DNA from: Aquimarina mycalae
GTDB taxonomy: Bacteria > Bacteroidota > Bacteroidia > Flavobacteriales > Flavobacteriaceae
Direction of reading: 5' to 3'
Assembly (NCBI RefSeq): GCF_029906345.1
Contig: NZ_JARYGY010000009.1
Coordinates: forward strand, 1 to 64,000
DNA: 64,000 nt
The position numbers and the translations under genes were made by a program. The notes below the pieces were generated by a model, which searched no databases, was not told where the DNA came from, and saw only the letters and a list, made by a program, of their open reading frames with translations. Below, piece by piece: positions 36,755-45,217 of this stretch; position 1 is the stretch's first letter, and each line of letters opens with the position of its first letter.

Positions 36755-36804
36755 TAGTAGCATCAAATAATTTATTTAAAATTTAAAACATAAAACTAAT
36801 CATA

Positions 36805-37080
36805 ATGGGAGTAAATATTAAACCTCTTTCAGATCGTGTGGTAGTTGAGCCACTTCCTGCGGAAACGCAAACGGCATCAGGATTGTACATCCCTGATTCA
36901 GCACAAGAAAAACAACAAAAAGGTAAAGTAGCTGCAGTAGGTAGTGGTAAAAAAGATCACGAAATGACTGTTAAAGTTGGTGACACTGTACTTTACGGAA
37001 AATACTCTGGTACTGAACTAAAATTAGACGGAAAAGATTACTTAATTATGCGTGAAGACGACATTTTTGCAATCGTTTAA
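36805..37080 (+). CDS. groES: Co-chaperonin GroES
   Basis: The 91-residue heptamer subunit caps the GroEL cavity. Signatures are KPLSDRVVVEPLPAE at the N-terminus, the mobile loop ETQTASGLYIPDSAQEKQQKG and GDTVLYGKYSGTEL. Standard length. It forms a two-gene operon with groEL 86 bases downstream. Confidence 0.98.
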   Translation: MGVNIKPLSDRVVVEPLPAETQTASGLYIPDSAQEKQQKGKVAAVGSGKKDHEMTVKVGDTVLYGKYSGTELKLDGKDYLIMREDDIFAIV

Positions 37081-37106
37081 CACGGAATCAAAAAACACAA
37101 ATCAAG

Positions 37107-37148
37107 ACTTCAAACAAAGTTTAATAAACTTAACAGTGTTATTGAAGT
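37107..37148 (+). other. Hairpin in the groES-groEL spacer
   Basis: Outer arms ACTTCAA (37107-37113) and TTGAAGT (37142-37148) enclose an inner AAGTTT/AAACTT hairpin. It would fold in the mRNA between the two genes, possibly as a processing or stability element. Confidence 0.4.
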
Positions 37149-37166
37149 TTTAAAATTTAACATAAT

Positions 37167-38804
37167 ATGGCAAAAGACATAAAATTTGATATAGAAGCAC
37201 GTGACGGAATCAAACGTGGTGTGGATGCATTAGCAAATGCAGTAAAAGTAACTTTAGGACCAAAAGGTCGTAACGTGATCATTAGCAAATCTTTTGGAGC
37301 ACCACAAGTAACTAAAGATGGTGTTTCTGTTGCTAAAGAAGTAGAATTAGAAGATGCTCTTGAAAATATGGGAGCGCAAATGGTAAAAGAAGTAGCTTCT
37401 AAAACTAATGACCTTGCTGGAGATGGTACTACTACTGCTACAGTTTTAGCACAGGCTATCGTAAAAGAAGGTCTTAAAAATGTGGCTGCAGGTGCTAATC
37501 CAATGGACCTAAAGCGTGGTATTGACAAAGCCGTTCTTGCCATTACTGAAGATCTGGAAAAGCAAACCAAAGAAGTAGGAAGTTCTTCTGATAAAATCAA
37601 ACAAGTAGCAGCGATCTCTGCTAACAATGATGAAACTATTGGTGATCTTATTGCTAAGGCTTTTGGAAAAGTTGGAAAAGAAGGTGTAATTACCGTAGAA
37701 GAAGCAAAAGGTACTGATACACATGTAGATGTTGTAGAAGGAATGCAGTTTGATAGAGGATACCTTTCTCCATATTTCGTTACTAATAGCGAAAAAATGA
37801 CAGCAGATTTAGAGAATCCATACATTCTTTTATTTGACAAAAAGATCTCTGCTATGAAAGATTTATTACCTGTTCTTGAGCCAGTTGCTCAAACAGGAAA
37901 ACCTCTTTTAATTATTGCAGAAGATGTAGATGGAGAAGCATTAGCTACACTTGTAGTAAACAAACTTCGTGGCGCATTAAAAATTGCTGCAGTGAAAGCT
38001 CCAGGTTTTGGAGACAGACGTAAAGCAATGTTAGAAGATATTGCCATCCTTACAGGAGGTACAGTTATTTCTGAAGAGCGTGGATTTACTTTAGAAAACA
38101 CCACAATAGAACACTTAGGAACTGCAGAAAAAGTTGCTATCGATAAAGATAACACTACAGTAGTTAATGGTGCTGGTGAAGAAGATTTAATCAAAAACAG
38201 AGTAAATCAGATCAAATCACAGATCGAAACTACAACCTCTGATTACGATAGAGAAAAATTACAAGAACGTTTAGCTAAGTTAGCTGGAGGTGTTGCTGTA
38301 TTATATGTGGGTGCTGCTTCTGAAGTAGAAATGAAAGAAAAGAAAGATCGTGTAGATGATGCACTTCACGCAACACGTGCTGCAGTAGAAGAAGGTATTG
38401 TTGCTGGTGGTGGTGTTGCATTAGTTAGAGCAAAAGCTGTTTTAGCCAATGTAAAAACCGAAAATGCAGATGAAGCAACGGGTATTCAAATTGTAAATCG
38501 TGCCATCGAAGCTCCGCTAAGAACTATTGTAGAGAATGCAGGAGGAGAAGGTTCTGTAGTAATTTCTAAAGTATTAGAAGGTACAGGTGATTTTGGATAT
38601 GATGCTAAGTCTGAAGCATATGTAGATATGTTAAAAGCTGGTATTATCGATCCTAAAAAAGTTACACGTATCGCTCTAGAAAATGCAGCCTCTGTATCTG
38701 GAATGATCCTTACTACTGAGTGTGCATTAATCGACATAAAAGAAGATGCTCCTGCTGGAGGCGGAATGCCACCAATGGGCGGAGGTATGCCAGGAATGAT
38801 GTAG
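37167..38804 (+). CDS. groL: Chaperonin GroEL
   Basis: The 545-residue subunit of the double-ring folding machine. Visible signatures are TLGPKGRNVIISKSFG, the ATP-binding DLAGDGTTTATVLAQAI, the apical domain and AAVEEGIVAGGGVALVRA with a Gly/Met-rich tail (GGGMPPMGGGMPGMM). Length and start are standard. Followed by a terminator. Confidence 0.98.
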   Translation: MAKDIKFDIEARDGIKRGVDALANAVKVTLGPKGRNVIISKSFGAPQVTKDGVSVAKEVELEDALENMGAQMVKEVASKTNDLAGDGTTTATVLAQAIVKEGLKNVAAGANPMDLKRGIDKAVLAITEDLEKQTKEVGSSSDKIKQVAAISANNDETIGDLIAKAFGKVGKEGVITVEEAKGTDTHVDVVEGMQFDRGYLSPYFVTNSEKMTADLENPYILLFDKKISAMKDLLPVLEPVAQTGKPLLIIAEDVDGEALATLVVNKLRGALKIAAVKAPGFGDRRKAMLEDIAILTGGTVISEERGFTLENTTIEHLGTAEKVAIDKDNTTVVNGAGEEDLIKNRVNQIKSQIETTTSDYDREKLQERLAKLAGGVAVLYVGAASEVEMKEKKDRVDDALHATRAAVEEGIVAGGGVALVRAKAVLANVKTENADEATGIQIVNRAIEAPLRTIVENAGGEGSVVISKVLEGTGDFGYDAKSEAYVDMLKAGIIDPKKVTRIALENAASVSGMILTTECALIDIKEDAPAGGGMPPMGGGMPGMM

Positions 38805-38906
38805 CAGTGAGCCACTGCAGGCTATTTATTTAGCTTGTTTGCGGTTGCACGATGACAGCGAAATCCTTTAGCAAGTTTGTAATTATTACTGATTGCTAAA
38901 AAATAT

Positions 38907-38943
38907 AAAACCCCGTTTCAAAAAAATATTGAAATGGGGTTTT
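38907..38943. terminator. Terminator between groEL and the RamB-like gene
   Basis: Arms AAAACCCCGTTTCAA and TTGAAATGGGGTTTT (15 bases, one G-U pair) with a seven-base A-rich loop. T run on the plus strand, and T-rich enough on the minus strand to serve the converging gene. Confidence 0.85.
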
Positions 38944-38968
38944 TATTTATACACATTAGAACCTACTT

Positions 38969-40450
38969 CTAAGAATACTCTTTAACAATATCAGCAACCA
39001 GTTGAGAAGTTCTTTTATATTTCTCTTTAGCCAATAATCGTTTAGGAGGCGCTTTTCTAACATCGCAATCCATAATAGAGCAAGATTCGCAAGTAACACC
39101 TACTTGTACTGTCGGAATTTTAGAATCATTGACAAAGCTTATCTTTTTCTCCAAAGCTGGCGAAATCAAAAATCCAATACCAATGCTACGATAATAATCC
39201 TTTCTAAACGGATCTGCAGTGGCCGAAGTAAATACCAAATATTGCTGATCGGTATCCGTATAATCCGAAATTTGAATATCAAAAGAATATGCTAAATCGT
39301 CGTTAGCAGTACGTTGCAACGTTTTTATCGCCATCCATCTCCTACAATAGTGTTCGTTGATCTCATTGGCATGAGGCTGCTGCTGATGCGTGATATGTAA
39401 TTCTTTAACCAAATTAAATTTCTCTATTCCTTTTTTATGAGTAAATCTTAAAAAGAATACATTCTGCATTCCAAAATCCTTTGGCAAAATATTGGTAAGT
39501 CGCTGATAAAACGATTCGGGTGAAGCATTATATAACTTCATAATTTTATGAAATGACTTTTCAGAAAATCGTTTTGTTGCAAAAAGATCTTTTAAATGTT
39601 CTTTTAAATGATTTCTTGGGATTATTAACGCTCCTGCAAAATACGACGCATAAAAATTATGTAATACTTCCTCAAAATTATCATATCGTATCCAGGAAAA
39701 GGTATAAGGTCGTTCTGTTATTTTCTGGTATAGATATCCTAGTTCTTTGGCATAGATAAAAGTCTTTTGAGCTTCATCTACTCTATCCGATAGTAGTAAC
39801 GTTTTAGTAGAAGGAACAAAAACAGATCTTAAATTATCTAATTCTTCGTGATTCGGTATTCCCGCTGTATTAATAGTATATCCATATTCTTCTTGTAATA
39901 TTTCTTCCAGCTCCAAAGAAGTGATTTTTCCCGAAAGATCTAATTGATAAGAGTTTGCAAAACGAACCGCTGCATCTTCTAAATCCTTAAAGTAATTATT
40001 ATGAGCTTCCTGATAAGAACGTAATGAAGCCAAATAGAAACCTTCTCTACTCATATTATAATGCTGAGCAATTTCTATGATTGTACTTATAAATGCATTT
40101 ACTTTAGAAGGTGCATTGGCAATAATATCAATTAAATCACCTTGATGTATTCCAAATAATTCTAATGGAATTTCATCCAGTATTCCAGATTGTAAAATCT
40201 CACCTATAGGAGCTAAGTTTTTATCCAATTTTAAAGAAACCAAACTATCATATGGAACTTCTAAGGTCTCTGCAAGTTTAATAATCTTATCCGTTTTAGG
40301 ATATTTTTTTCCTTTTTCTATTTCATTTAAATAGGACTTAGACAAGCCACTTAACTTAGATAACCCAAAAAGAGACAAGTCTTTATCTGTACGTATTTGC
40401 TTGATTTTCAGACCAAAAATCAATCTTATATATTCTTCTGCTATTGCCAT
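38969..40450 (-). CDS. RamB-like XRE regulator with degenerate ImmA/IrrE domain
   Basis: From ATG 40450 the protein has 493 residues. An upstream frame from 40558 adds 36 unlike residues and crosses into the aceB control region, so I prefer 40450. Residues 8-70 are an XRE helix-turn-helix (LSLFGLSKLSGLSKSYLNEIEKG). About 155-290 is an ImmA/IrrE-like domain without the HExxH zinc site. The C-terminal domain carries GVTCESCSIMDCDVRKAPP, the Cys signature of the short-chain acyl-CoA regulator group (ScfR/RamB). Such proteins control acetate and propionate genes. It is divergent from malate synthase, with a perfect palindrome between, so it probably controls aceB in response to acyl-CoA supply. 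Confidence 0.8.
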   Translation of the reverse strand: MAIAEEYIRLIFGLKIKQIRTDKDLSLFGLSKLSGLSKSYLNEIEKGKKYPKTDKIIKLAETLEVPYDSLVSLKLDKNLAPIGEILQSGILDEIPLELFGIHQGDLIDIIANAPSKVNAFISTIIEIAQHYNMSREGFYLASLRSYQEAHNNYFKDLEDAAVRFANSYQLDLSGKITSLELEEILQEEYGYTINTAGIPNHEELDNLRSVFVPSTKTLLLSDRVDEAQKTFIYAKELGYLYQKITERPYTFSWIRYDNFEEVLHNFYASYFAGALIIPRNHLKEHLKDLFATKRFSEKSFHKIMKLYNASPESFYQRLTNILPKDFGMQNVFFLRFTHKKGIEKFNLVKELHITHQQQPHANEINEHYCRRWMAIKTLQRTANDDLAYSFDIQISDYTDTDQQYLVFTSATADPFRKDYYRSIGIGFLISPALEKKISFVNDSKIPTVQVGVTCESCSIMDCDVRKAPPKRLLAKEKYKRTSQLVADIVKEYS

Positions 40451-40507
40451 AAACCCAAAAGTAGCAATTTCTGCGAACATTTTCAAAAACAAAAAAATCA
40501 CATTTAG

Positions 40508-40521
40508 CGAACGTTCGCTTG
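40508..40521. promoter_or_regulatory. Perfect palindrome AGCGAACGTTCGCT, candidate operator
   Basis: A 14-base exact palindrome lies between the two divergent starts (40450 and 40570), about 50 bases from either. It contrasts with the AT-rich surroundings. Most likely the binding site of the RamB-like regulator. Confidence 0.6.
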
Positions 40522-40569
40522 TTTTATAAAAAACTTTTTTATAATATTGTTCACTCAAACGATATAGTT

Positions 40570-42168
40570 ATGGAAACTCAAACAAACCTTAGTCAGAAAA
40601 TCAGCTTCACGAAAGAGGTTAAAAATTATCATCCAGAGATTCTTACGGATGGTGCTTTAGCTTTTCTAGAAGCGCTGCATAATCGTTTTGACGGAAGACG
40701 ATTAGAACTTTTAAAGAACAGAGAACAACAGCAGCAGTTGTTTGATCTGGAAACGTATCCTGCATTTCCAGAAAACACTAAAGAGATTCGTAATAGCGAA
40801 TGGTCCGCCGCTCCGATTCCTGCAGATTTGCAAGATCGCAGAGTCGAAATCACAGGACCTGTTGACAGAAAAATGGTCATCAATGCATTAAATTCTGGTG
40901 CAAAAACATTTATGGCGGATTTTGAAGACAGCAACGCTCCTCTTTGGGAAAACTGCTTGCAAGGACAAAAAAACCTTATGGATGCCGTCAACAAAACTAT
41001 TTCGTTCTATAATCCTAAAAAAGACAAAACATACCAACTTAATGAAGAAGTTGCTACATTAATTGTGCGCCCTAGAGGATTACATCTTAATGAGAAACAT
41101 TTATTGATAGAGGATACAGAGATTAGTGCTTCTTTATTTGATTTTGCATTGTATTTATTTCATAACAATGAACAGTTAAAAGAAAATAACACAGCCCCTT
41201 ATTACTATATTCCTAAATTAGAACATTTTACAGAAGCAATTTGGTGGAATGATGTAATTGATTTTTCTGAAGAGTATTTAGGAATTGAGCATGCTACTGT
41301 AAAAGTTACAGTACTTGTTGAAACAATTACAGCTAGCTTTCAGTTAGACGAGATTATATATGCGTTAAAAGAGCATATTGTTGGTCTTAATTGCGGAAGA
41401 TGGGACTATATATTCAGTTACATCAAAAAACTAAGAAACCATAAAGGTTTTGTAGTTCCAGATCGTGCTCAGGTAACTATGACTAGCCCATTTATGGATG
41501 CTTATAGCAAACGAGTAATTCAGCGATGTCATAAAAGAAATATTCTTGCCATCGGTGGTATGGCAGCACAAATTCCTATTAAAGGAGATGAGGAAAGAAA
41601 CTCAATAGCGTTTGCAAAGGTAAAAGCTGATAAAGAACGTGAAGTGAAAAACGGTCATGACGGTACTTGGGTAGCACATCCTGGATTAGTGCCATTGGCC
41701 ATGCGTGTTTTTGATATGCACATGCAAGAACCAAACCAACTAGATGTAAAAAGAGAGGATGTTGTTGTTACTGAAAATGATTTACTTGAAATTCCTCAAG
41801 GAACTATCACGGAGAGAGGTATACGAGAAAACATAAACGTTGGAATCCATTATATAGCAACCTGGTTAGGAGGGAATGGTGCAGTAGCATTATACGATCT
41901 TATGGAAGATGCAGCTACAGCAGAAATTAGTAGGACTCAAATATGGCAATGGCTTAAGAATGAAGTAACCTTAGAAAATGGTTTAAGATTAAATAGTAAT
42001 ATGTTTCATATGCTTTTTGAAGATGAACTAAAAACTGTTGAAAAACAAGCTGGAACAGCACTTTTTAAAGGTGAAAATTATCAAAATGCCATTGAGATTT
42101 TTTACAAACTAGTTACCGCTGAAGAATTTGAAGAATTTTTAACCACAAAAGCGTACAAATATCTATAA
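40570..42168 (+). CDS. aceB: Malate synthase A
   Basis: AceB condenses glyoxylate with acetyl-CoA to malate, the second step of the glyoxylate shunt. From ATG 40570 it has 532 residues, the usual length of the A form. A start at 40519 would add 17 residues and run through the palindrome. Signatures are MADFEDSNAPLW, the catalytic Arg in IVRPRGLHLNEKH, GLNCGRWDYIFSYIKK, TSPFMDAYSKRVIQRCHKR, and LMEDAATAEISRTQIWQW with the likely catalytic-base Asp. Isocitrate lyase, usually adjacent in related bacteria, is not here; a terminator and a gene relic follow instead. Confidence 0.95.
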   Translation: METQTNLSQKISFTKEVKNYHPEILTDGALAFLEALHNRFDGRRLELLKNREQQQQLFDLETYPAFPENTKEIRNSEWSAAPIPADLQDRRVEITGPVDRKMVINALNSGAKTFMADFEDSNAPLWENCLQGQKNLMDAVNKTISFYNPKKDKTYQLNEEVATLIVRPRGLHLNEKHLLIEDTEISASLFDFALYLFHNNEQLKENNTAPYYYIPKLEHFTEAIWWNDVIDFSEEYLGIEHATVKVTVLVETITASFQLDEIIYALKEHIVGLNCGRWDYIFSYIKKLRNHKGFVVPDRAQVTMTSPFMDAYSKRVIQRCHKRNILAIGGMAAQIPIKGDEERNSIAFAKVKADKEREVKNGHDGTWVAHPGLVPLAMRVFDMHMQEPNQLDVKREDVVVTENDLLEIPQGTITERGIRENINVGIHYIATWLGGNGAVALYDLMEDAATAEISRTQIWQWLKNEVTLENGLRLNSNMFHMLFEDELKTVEKQAGTALFKGENYQNAIEIFYKLVTAEEFEEFLTTKAYKYL

Positions 42169-42190
42169 ATAATACAGAAACCATACACAT

Positions 42191-42234
42191 AGGAAACAAA
42201 GTTAAACGCATAATACAACAAAGTTTTGTTTCCT
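42191..42234 (+). other. Long hairpin after aceB
   Basis: Perfect 10-base arms AGGAAACAAA (42191-42200) and TTTGTTTCCT (42225-42234) enclose 24 bases. No T tail, so probably an mRNA 3'-end structure rather than a terminator. Confidence 0.45.
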
Positions 42235-42326
42235 AAAAACCAAATTAAAAAGTGCGCTTAGATTAACACCTGAACAAACTTAACAATACAATTTTAATTT
42301 TTTTCCGATTTTATAATTGTGCTCGT

Positions 42327-42359
42327 ACAGCATTCACTATTTGTGGATGCTGTTTTTTT
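42327..42359 (+). terminator. Terminator of aceB
   Basis: Stem ACAGCAT-t-CAC paired with GTG-g-ATGCTGT, five-base loop, then a run of T residues. Confidence 0.85.
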
Positions 42360-42385
42360 GTAATCAAAAAAAGCAAAGAGAATAT

Positions 42386-42442
42386 TTTTTAATGATTAAT
42401 CGGAGATTTCATTGGATCAATGAATATCCATGTAACCGATAA
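42386..42442 (+). pseudogene. Relic of the 3' end of a DoxX-like membrane gene
   Basis: The frame ends FLMINRRFHWINEYPCNR then TAA. The DoxX-like protein at 6747-8711 ends FLLMNRGFHWISEYPYNR then TAA: 13 of 18 residues are identical without gaps and the stop falls at the same place. Upstream codons cannot be joined to a gene because a terminator lies within 30 bases. This is the last fragment of a deleted paralogue. Confidence 0.75.
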
Positions 42443-42451
42443 TACCACAAT

Positions 42452-42484
42452 GTTTTACACAGTTCTAATTTTATGAACTATGTG
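42452..42484. terminator. Possible terminator of the VanX-type gene
   Basis: CACA-GTTC and GAAC-ta-TGTG form an imperfect stem with a nine-base loop, just past the stop of the minus-strand dipeptidase gene. There is no clear T run. Confidence 0.4.
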
Positions 42485-42497
42485 AGGATATCATACT

Positions 42498-43259
42498 TTA
42501 ATTACATTTCCATCTAAAATCTGAGATTTTAAATTTTATATCACTTTTAAAATTATAATGCCACCATTCCGTTCTAATAATTGAAAAACCATACTTTTCC
42601 ATAATTTTTCGCAATAATGTACGATTAGCAATGACCTCTTCTGATAATTCTTTATACGCGTGATGTGCTTCTTTACCAAAGTGATCAAACTTTGTTCCCA
42701 TATCGAGTGGATTCCCCTTTAGGTCTGTAAGTGTAATATCCACGGCAGCTCCTCTATTATGAACTGAACCACCTTTAGGATCAGCAACATATCCTGGATT
42801 CGGGAATATTTTCCACATTTTTTTCTGAACACTATAAGGTCGATAACAATCAAAAAGTTTAATTCTATATCCTTTCTTCATGAATTCCTTATTTGCTTTA
42901 ATTAATGCAGTTGCAACTTTACCTCGTACATAACATTTTGCACAAGAATACACTGCCTTTTTCAAAAAATTATTCGTTGTTGCATATGGCATATCCAACA
43001 CAAAATAGTTTGAGAGCTTTTCTATATCTACAAATTCATCATCTTTAATTGAATTTTGCACAGCTTCTTGATCCTGAAATCTATCCAAAGAATCTTGCCA
43101 TTTCCGCATATTTTTCTCTACACGTTCTGCACGTAATTGTATAGCTTTAGATTTCTCTAAAAGCGCTAACGTACTTGCGCTTGTCATTGTTGTTACTGAA
43201 GTCTCCTTGCAAGAAAAAAGCAAGGCTAACAATGTAATTAATAGTAATTTTTTTACCAT
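42498..43259 (-). CDS. D-Ala-D-Ala dipeptidase-like lipoprotein (VanX/DdpX, M15D)
   Basis: The 253-residue protein has a lipoprotein signal (LLITLLALLFSC, lipidated Cys17) and a peptidase M15D domain from about 85 to the end. The zinc ligands are in SVHNRGAAVDITL (His and Asp) and EWWHYNF (His near residue 238, with the catalytic Glu before it). VanX/DdpX enzymes split D-Ala-D-Ala. Bacterial copies on the outer side of the membrane usually recycle peptidoglycan dipeptides and do not give vancomycin resistance. No van genes are nearby. Residues 25-80 are a helical spacer. Confidence 0.82.
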   Translation of the reverse strand: MVKKLLLITLLALLFSCKETSVTTMTSASTLALLEKSKAIQLRAERVEKNMRKWQDSLDRFQDQEAVQNSIKDDEFVDIEKLSNYFVLDMPYATTNNFLKKAVYSCAKCYVRGKVATALIKANKEFMKKGYRIKLFDCYRPYSVQKKMWKIFPNPGYVADPKGGSVHNRGAAVDITLTDLKGNPLDMGTKFDHFGKEAHHAYKELSEEVIANRTLLRKIMEKYGFSIIRTEWWHYNFKSDIKFKISDFRWKCN

Positions 43260-43490
43260 ATCCCTTTTCGTTTTTGATTACATTTATCAGAATAAACCTC
43301 TTTTAACAAAACGTACATAAAGGCAGTATTTTTGGGTAAAAAATACACCCAAAAACCCAAATAATTATAATCTATTAAAAAACGTAATCCAATATTTCCC
43401 TAATTTAAAGATACGCTGTTTTAGATTACAATTAAAACTAAATGCTAAAATTTTAACATTTAACTAGTTAAAAAATATACTTGCTGAAGG
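43260..43490. other. Spacer with a perfect inverted repeat between the dipeptidase and copper operon
   Basis: TTTTTGGGT (43329-43337) and ACCCAAAAA (43347-43355) form a nine-base stem. It may end the copper operon or lie in the 5' region of the dipeptidase gene. No coding sequence seen. Confidence 0.4.
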
Positions 43491-45212
43491 TTATTTCACC
43501 GTTAAAGTGTCAACTATACTCCCACAAGTAAGCATTTCACTTCCAAAATATGGATTTCTAATTTCTACTTCTTTACTCAACCAAATAGCTCCTCTATTTT
43601 GGTCTGCCATCGGACATTCTTGAATATAAAGTACATTAGGAAGGTTTTCTATATTTTTTATTAATGCAATTAAATTTTCATTTAATGTTACAAAAAATCT
43701 ACGTTGATCTACTATGTTTTTTTGTTGTGAGATCGCTTCTACCATTTTGATACTTTTAGTAACCTTTGCTTGCTCGTTTGTTTTTAAAGTTTCAATGTTC
43801 ATTGATTTTAATTCTGTCAATAGTTTCTTAGATAAAGAAATGGTAGTACCAGCGTCATCTGCTACTAAAGCATCTTTTAAAAGAAAATAAGATGGTAATA
43901 TCGTCATAAGTTCTTTTTGAAAATTAATGGATACTCCAGACTCTATCATTTTTTCTGCAATAGTCTTAGAATCGTGATTAAGGGCTTGATTCATCATTGA
44001 TTTCTTACCTTGTAATTGCGCTGCCGCATCTACAGTAAAAGTCCCATTGGTTACAATCTCCTCTCCATTTTGAAGCCCTTCCTGAATCAAATACGTTTCG
44101 CCTTCTGTATTTCCAAGAGTAACCTCTCTCATTTCAAAAACCGATTGATCTGATGCTGTCTTAACATATACAATCGAACGTTTTCCTGTCCATAATACAG
44201 CACTTTTAGGGATCACAATAGCATCCTTAGAAGTACCATTTATATCAGTAACTGTTCCTTCAACAAACATTCCTGGTTTAAAAAGGCCATCATAATTTTT
44301 TAAAACGGCACGCACGGTAACTGTTCTGGTCGAAGCATTCAAAACTGGATCTATAAAAGAAATATCACCATCAAAAATTTGGTTAGGATATGCGTTTGTT
44401 TTGATTTTGATTTTTTGACCAATCTTCAGTAAGGAAATTTGATGTTCGTAGGCATCAAATGATGCCCAAACGGTTCTTAAATCTGTTACCTTAAGTAATA
44501 TTTGTCCCTTCTCAATATGATTACCTTCTTCTACCATGGTTTCAGAAACAATGCCAGAAACATGAGCGTGTACTGGAAATGTTTCTTTAATCTCACCAGA
44601 GGATTCGATTTTATTAATTTGTGCTTCGGATAGTTTTCTTAATTTCAGCTTATTTCGTACCGCTTCATATAAGGCAGGTTGTGTCTTTTTTAATGCTACG
44701 GCTGTCAATAATTCTTGTTGTGCTGCAACCAATTCTGGCGAATAGATAATAGCAATTATCTGTCCATTACTAACTTTCTCTCCTATTGAATTTACAAAGA
44801 GCTTTTCTATCCGTCCTGCAAAATGGGTTACTTGAACCGTATTTGCCTTTTCATTCTCTTTAATTTTTCCAGAAAGCTTTAGTGCTTTAGTATCAAAATC
44901 GGTTCCTCCTACTGTAGATGTTTGTATATTGGCTAGAGCTATTGCATTCTCGGTCATTCTAAATTCATCTACCGAAAGACCATCTGATGCAACATCTACA
45001 GGAATTAAATCCATTCCGCATATTGGACAATCGCCAGGCTCTGATTGTATAACCTGAGGATGCATAGAACAAGTCCAAGCCTGATCACTATTATCAATAG
45101 CTTGTTCATGTTCGTGTATGGATGTTTTTTCAAGGTGATTTCCAAAAATAAAATACCCTATACACAACCCTATCAATACTGCTATCCCTATATAAACAAC
45201 ATTCTTCTTCAT
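43491..45212 (-). CDS. cusB: CusB-type copper/silver efflux adaptor with C-terminal DUF3347
   Basis: Periplasmic adaptor of the CusABC pump, 573 residues. An N-terminal helix (about 6-24) is followed by a heavy-metal-binding domain (WTCSMHPQVIQSEPGDCPICGMDLIPV, about 47-73). The lipoyl/barrel adaptor core spans 105-400, with GKIKENEKANTVQVTHFAGRIEKL and GKRSIVYVKT. A DUF3347 domain covers about 425-570 and ends CPMADQNRGAIWLSKEVEIR...MLTCG. The same domain is a separate protein at 46662-47234. Cys and Met in it are likely copper ligands, a CusF-like task by inference. It is the last gene of the operon. Confidence 0.88.
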   Translation of the reverse strand: MKKNVVYIGIAVLIGLCIGYFIFGNHLEKTSIHEHEQAIDNSDQAWTCSMHPQVIQSEPGDCPICGMDLIPVDVASDGLSVDEFRMTENAIALANIQTSTVGGTDFDTKALKLSGKIKENEKANTVQVTHFAGRIEKLFVNSIGEKVSNGQIIAIIYSPELVAAQQELLTAVALKKTQPALYEAVRNKLKLRKLSEAQINKIESSGEIKETFPVHAHVSGIVSETMVEEGNHIEKGQILLKVTDLRTVWASFDAYEHQISLLKIGQKIKIKTNAYPNQIFDGDISFIDPVLNASTRTVTVRAVLKNYDGLFKPGMFVEGTVTDINGTSKDAIVIPKSAVLWTGKRSIVYVKTASDQSVFEMREVTLGNTEGETYLIQEGLQNGEEIVTNGTFTVDAAAQLQGKKSMMNQALNHDSKTIAEKMIESGVSINFQKELMTILPSYFLLKDALVADDAGTTISLSKKLLTELKSMNIETLKTNEQAKVTKSIKMVEAISQQKNIVDQRRFFVTLNENLIALIKNIENLPNVLYIQECPMADQNRGAIWLSKEVEIRNPYFGSEMLTCGSIVDTLTVK

Positions 45213-45217
45213 CCTAA

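Noticed and set aside
37157..37840. Long open frame opposite groEL
   Set aside because: Antisense shadow of a highly conserved gene with biased codons; composition is not protein-like.
42498..43259. Vancomycin-resistance vanX
   Set aside because: Protein has a lipoprotein signal and no vanH/vanA or regulators are near; Gram-negative envelope already excludes the drug.
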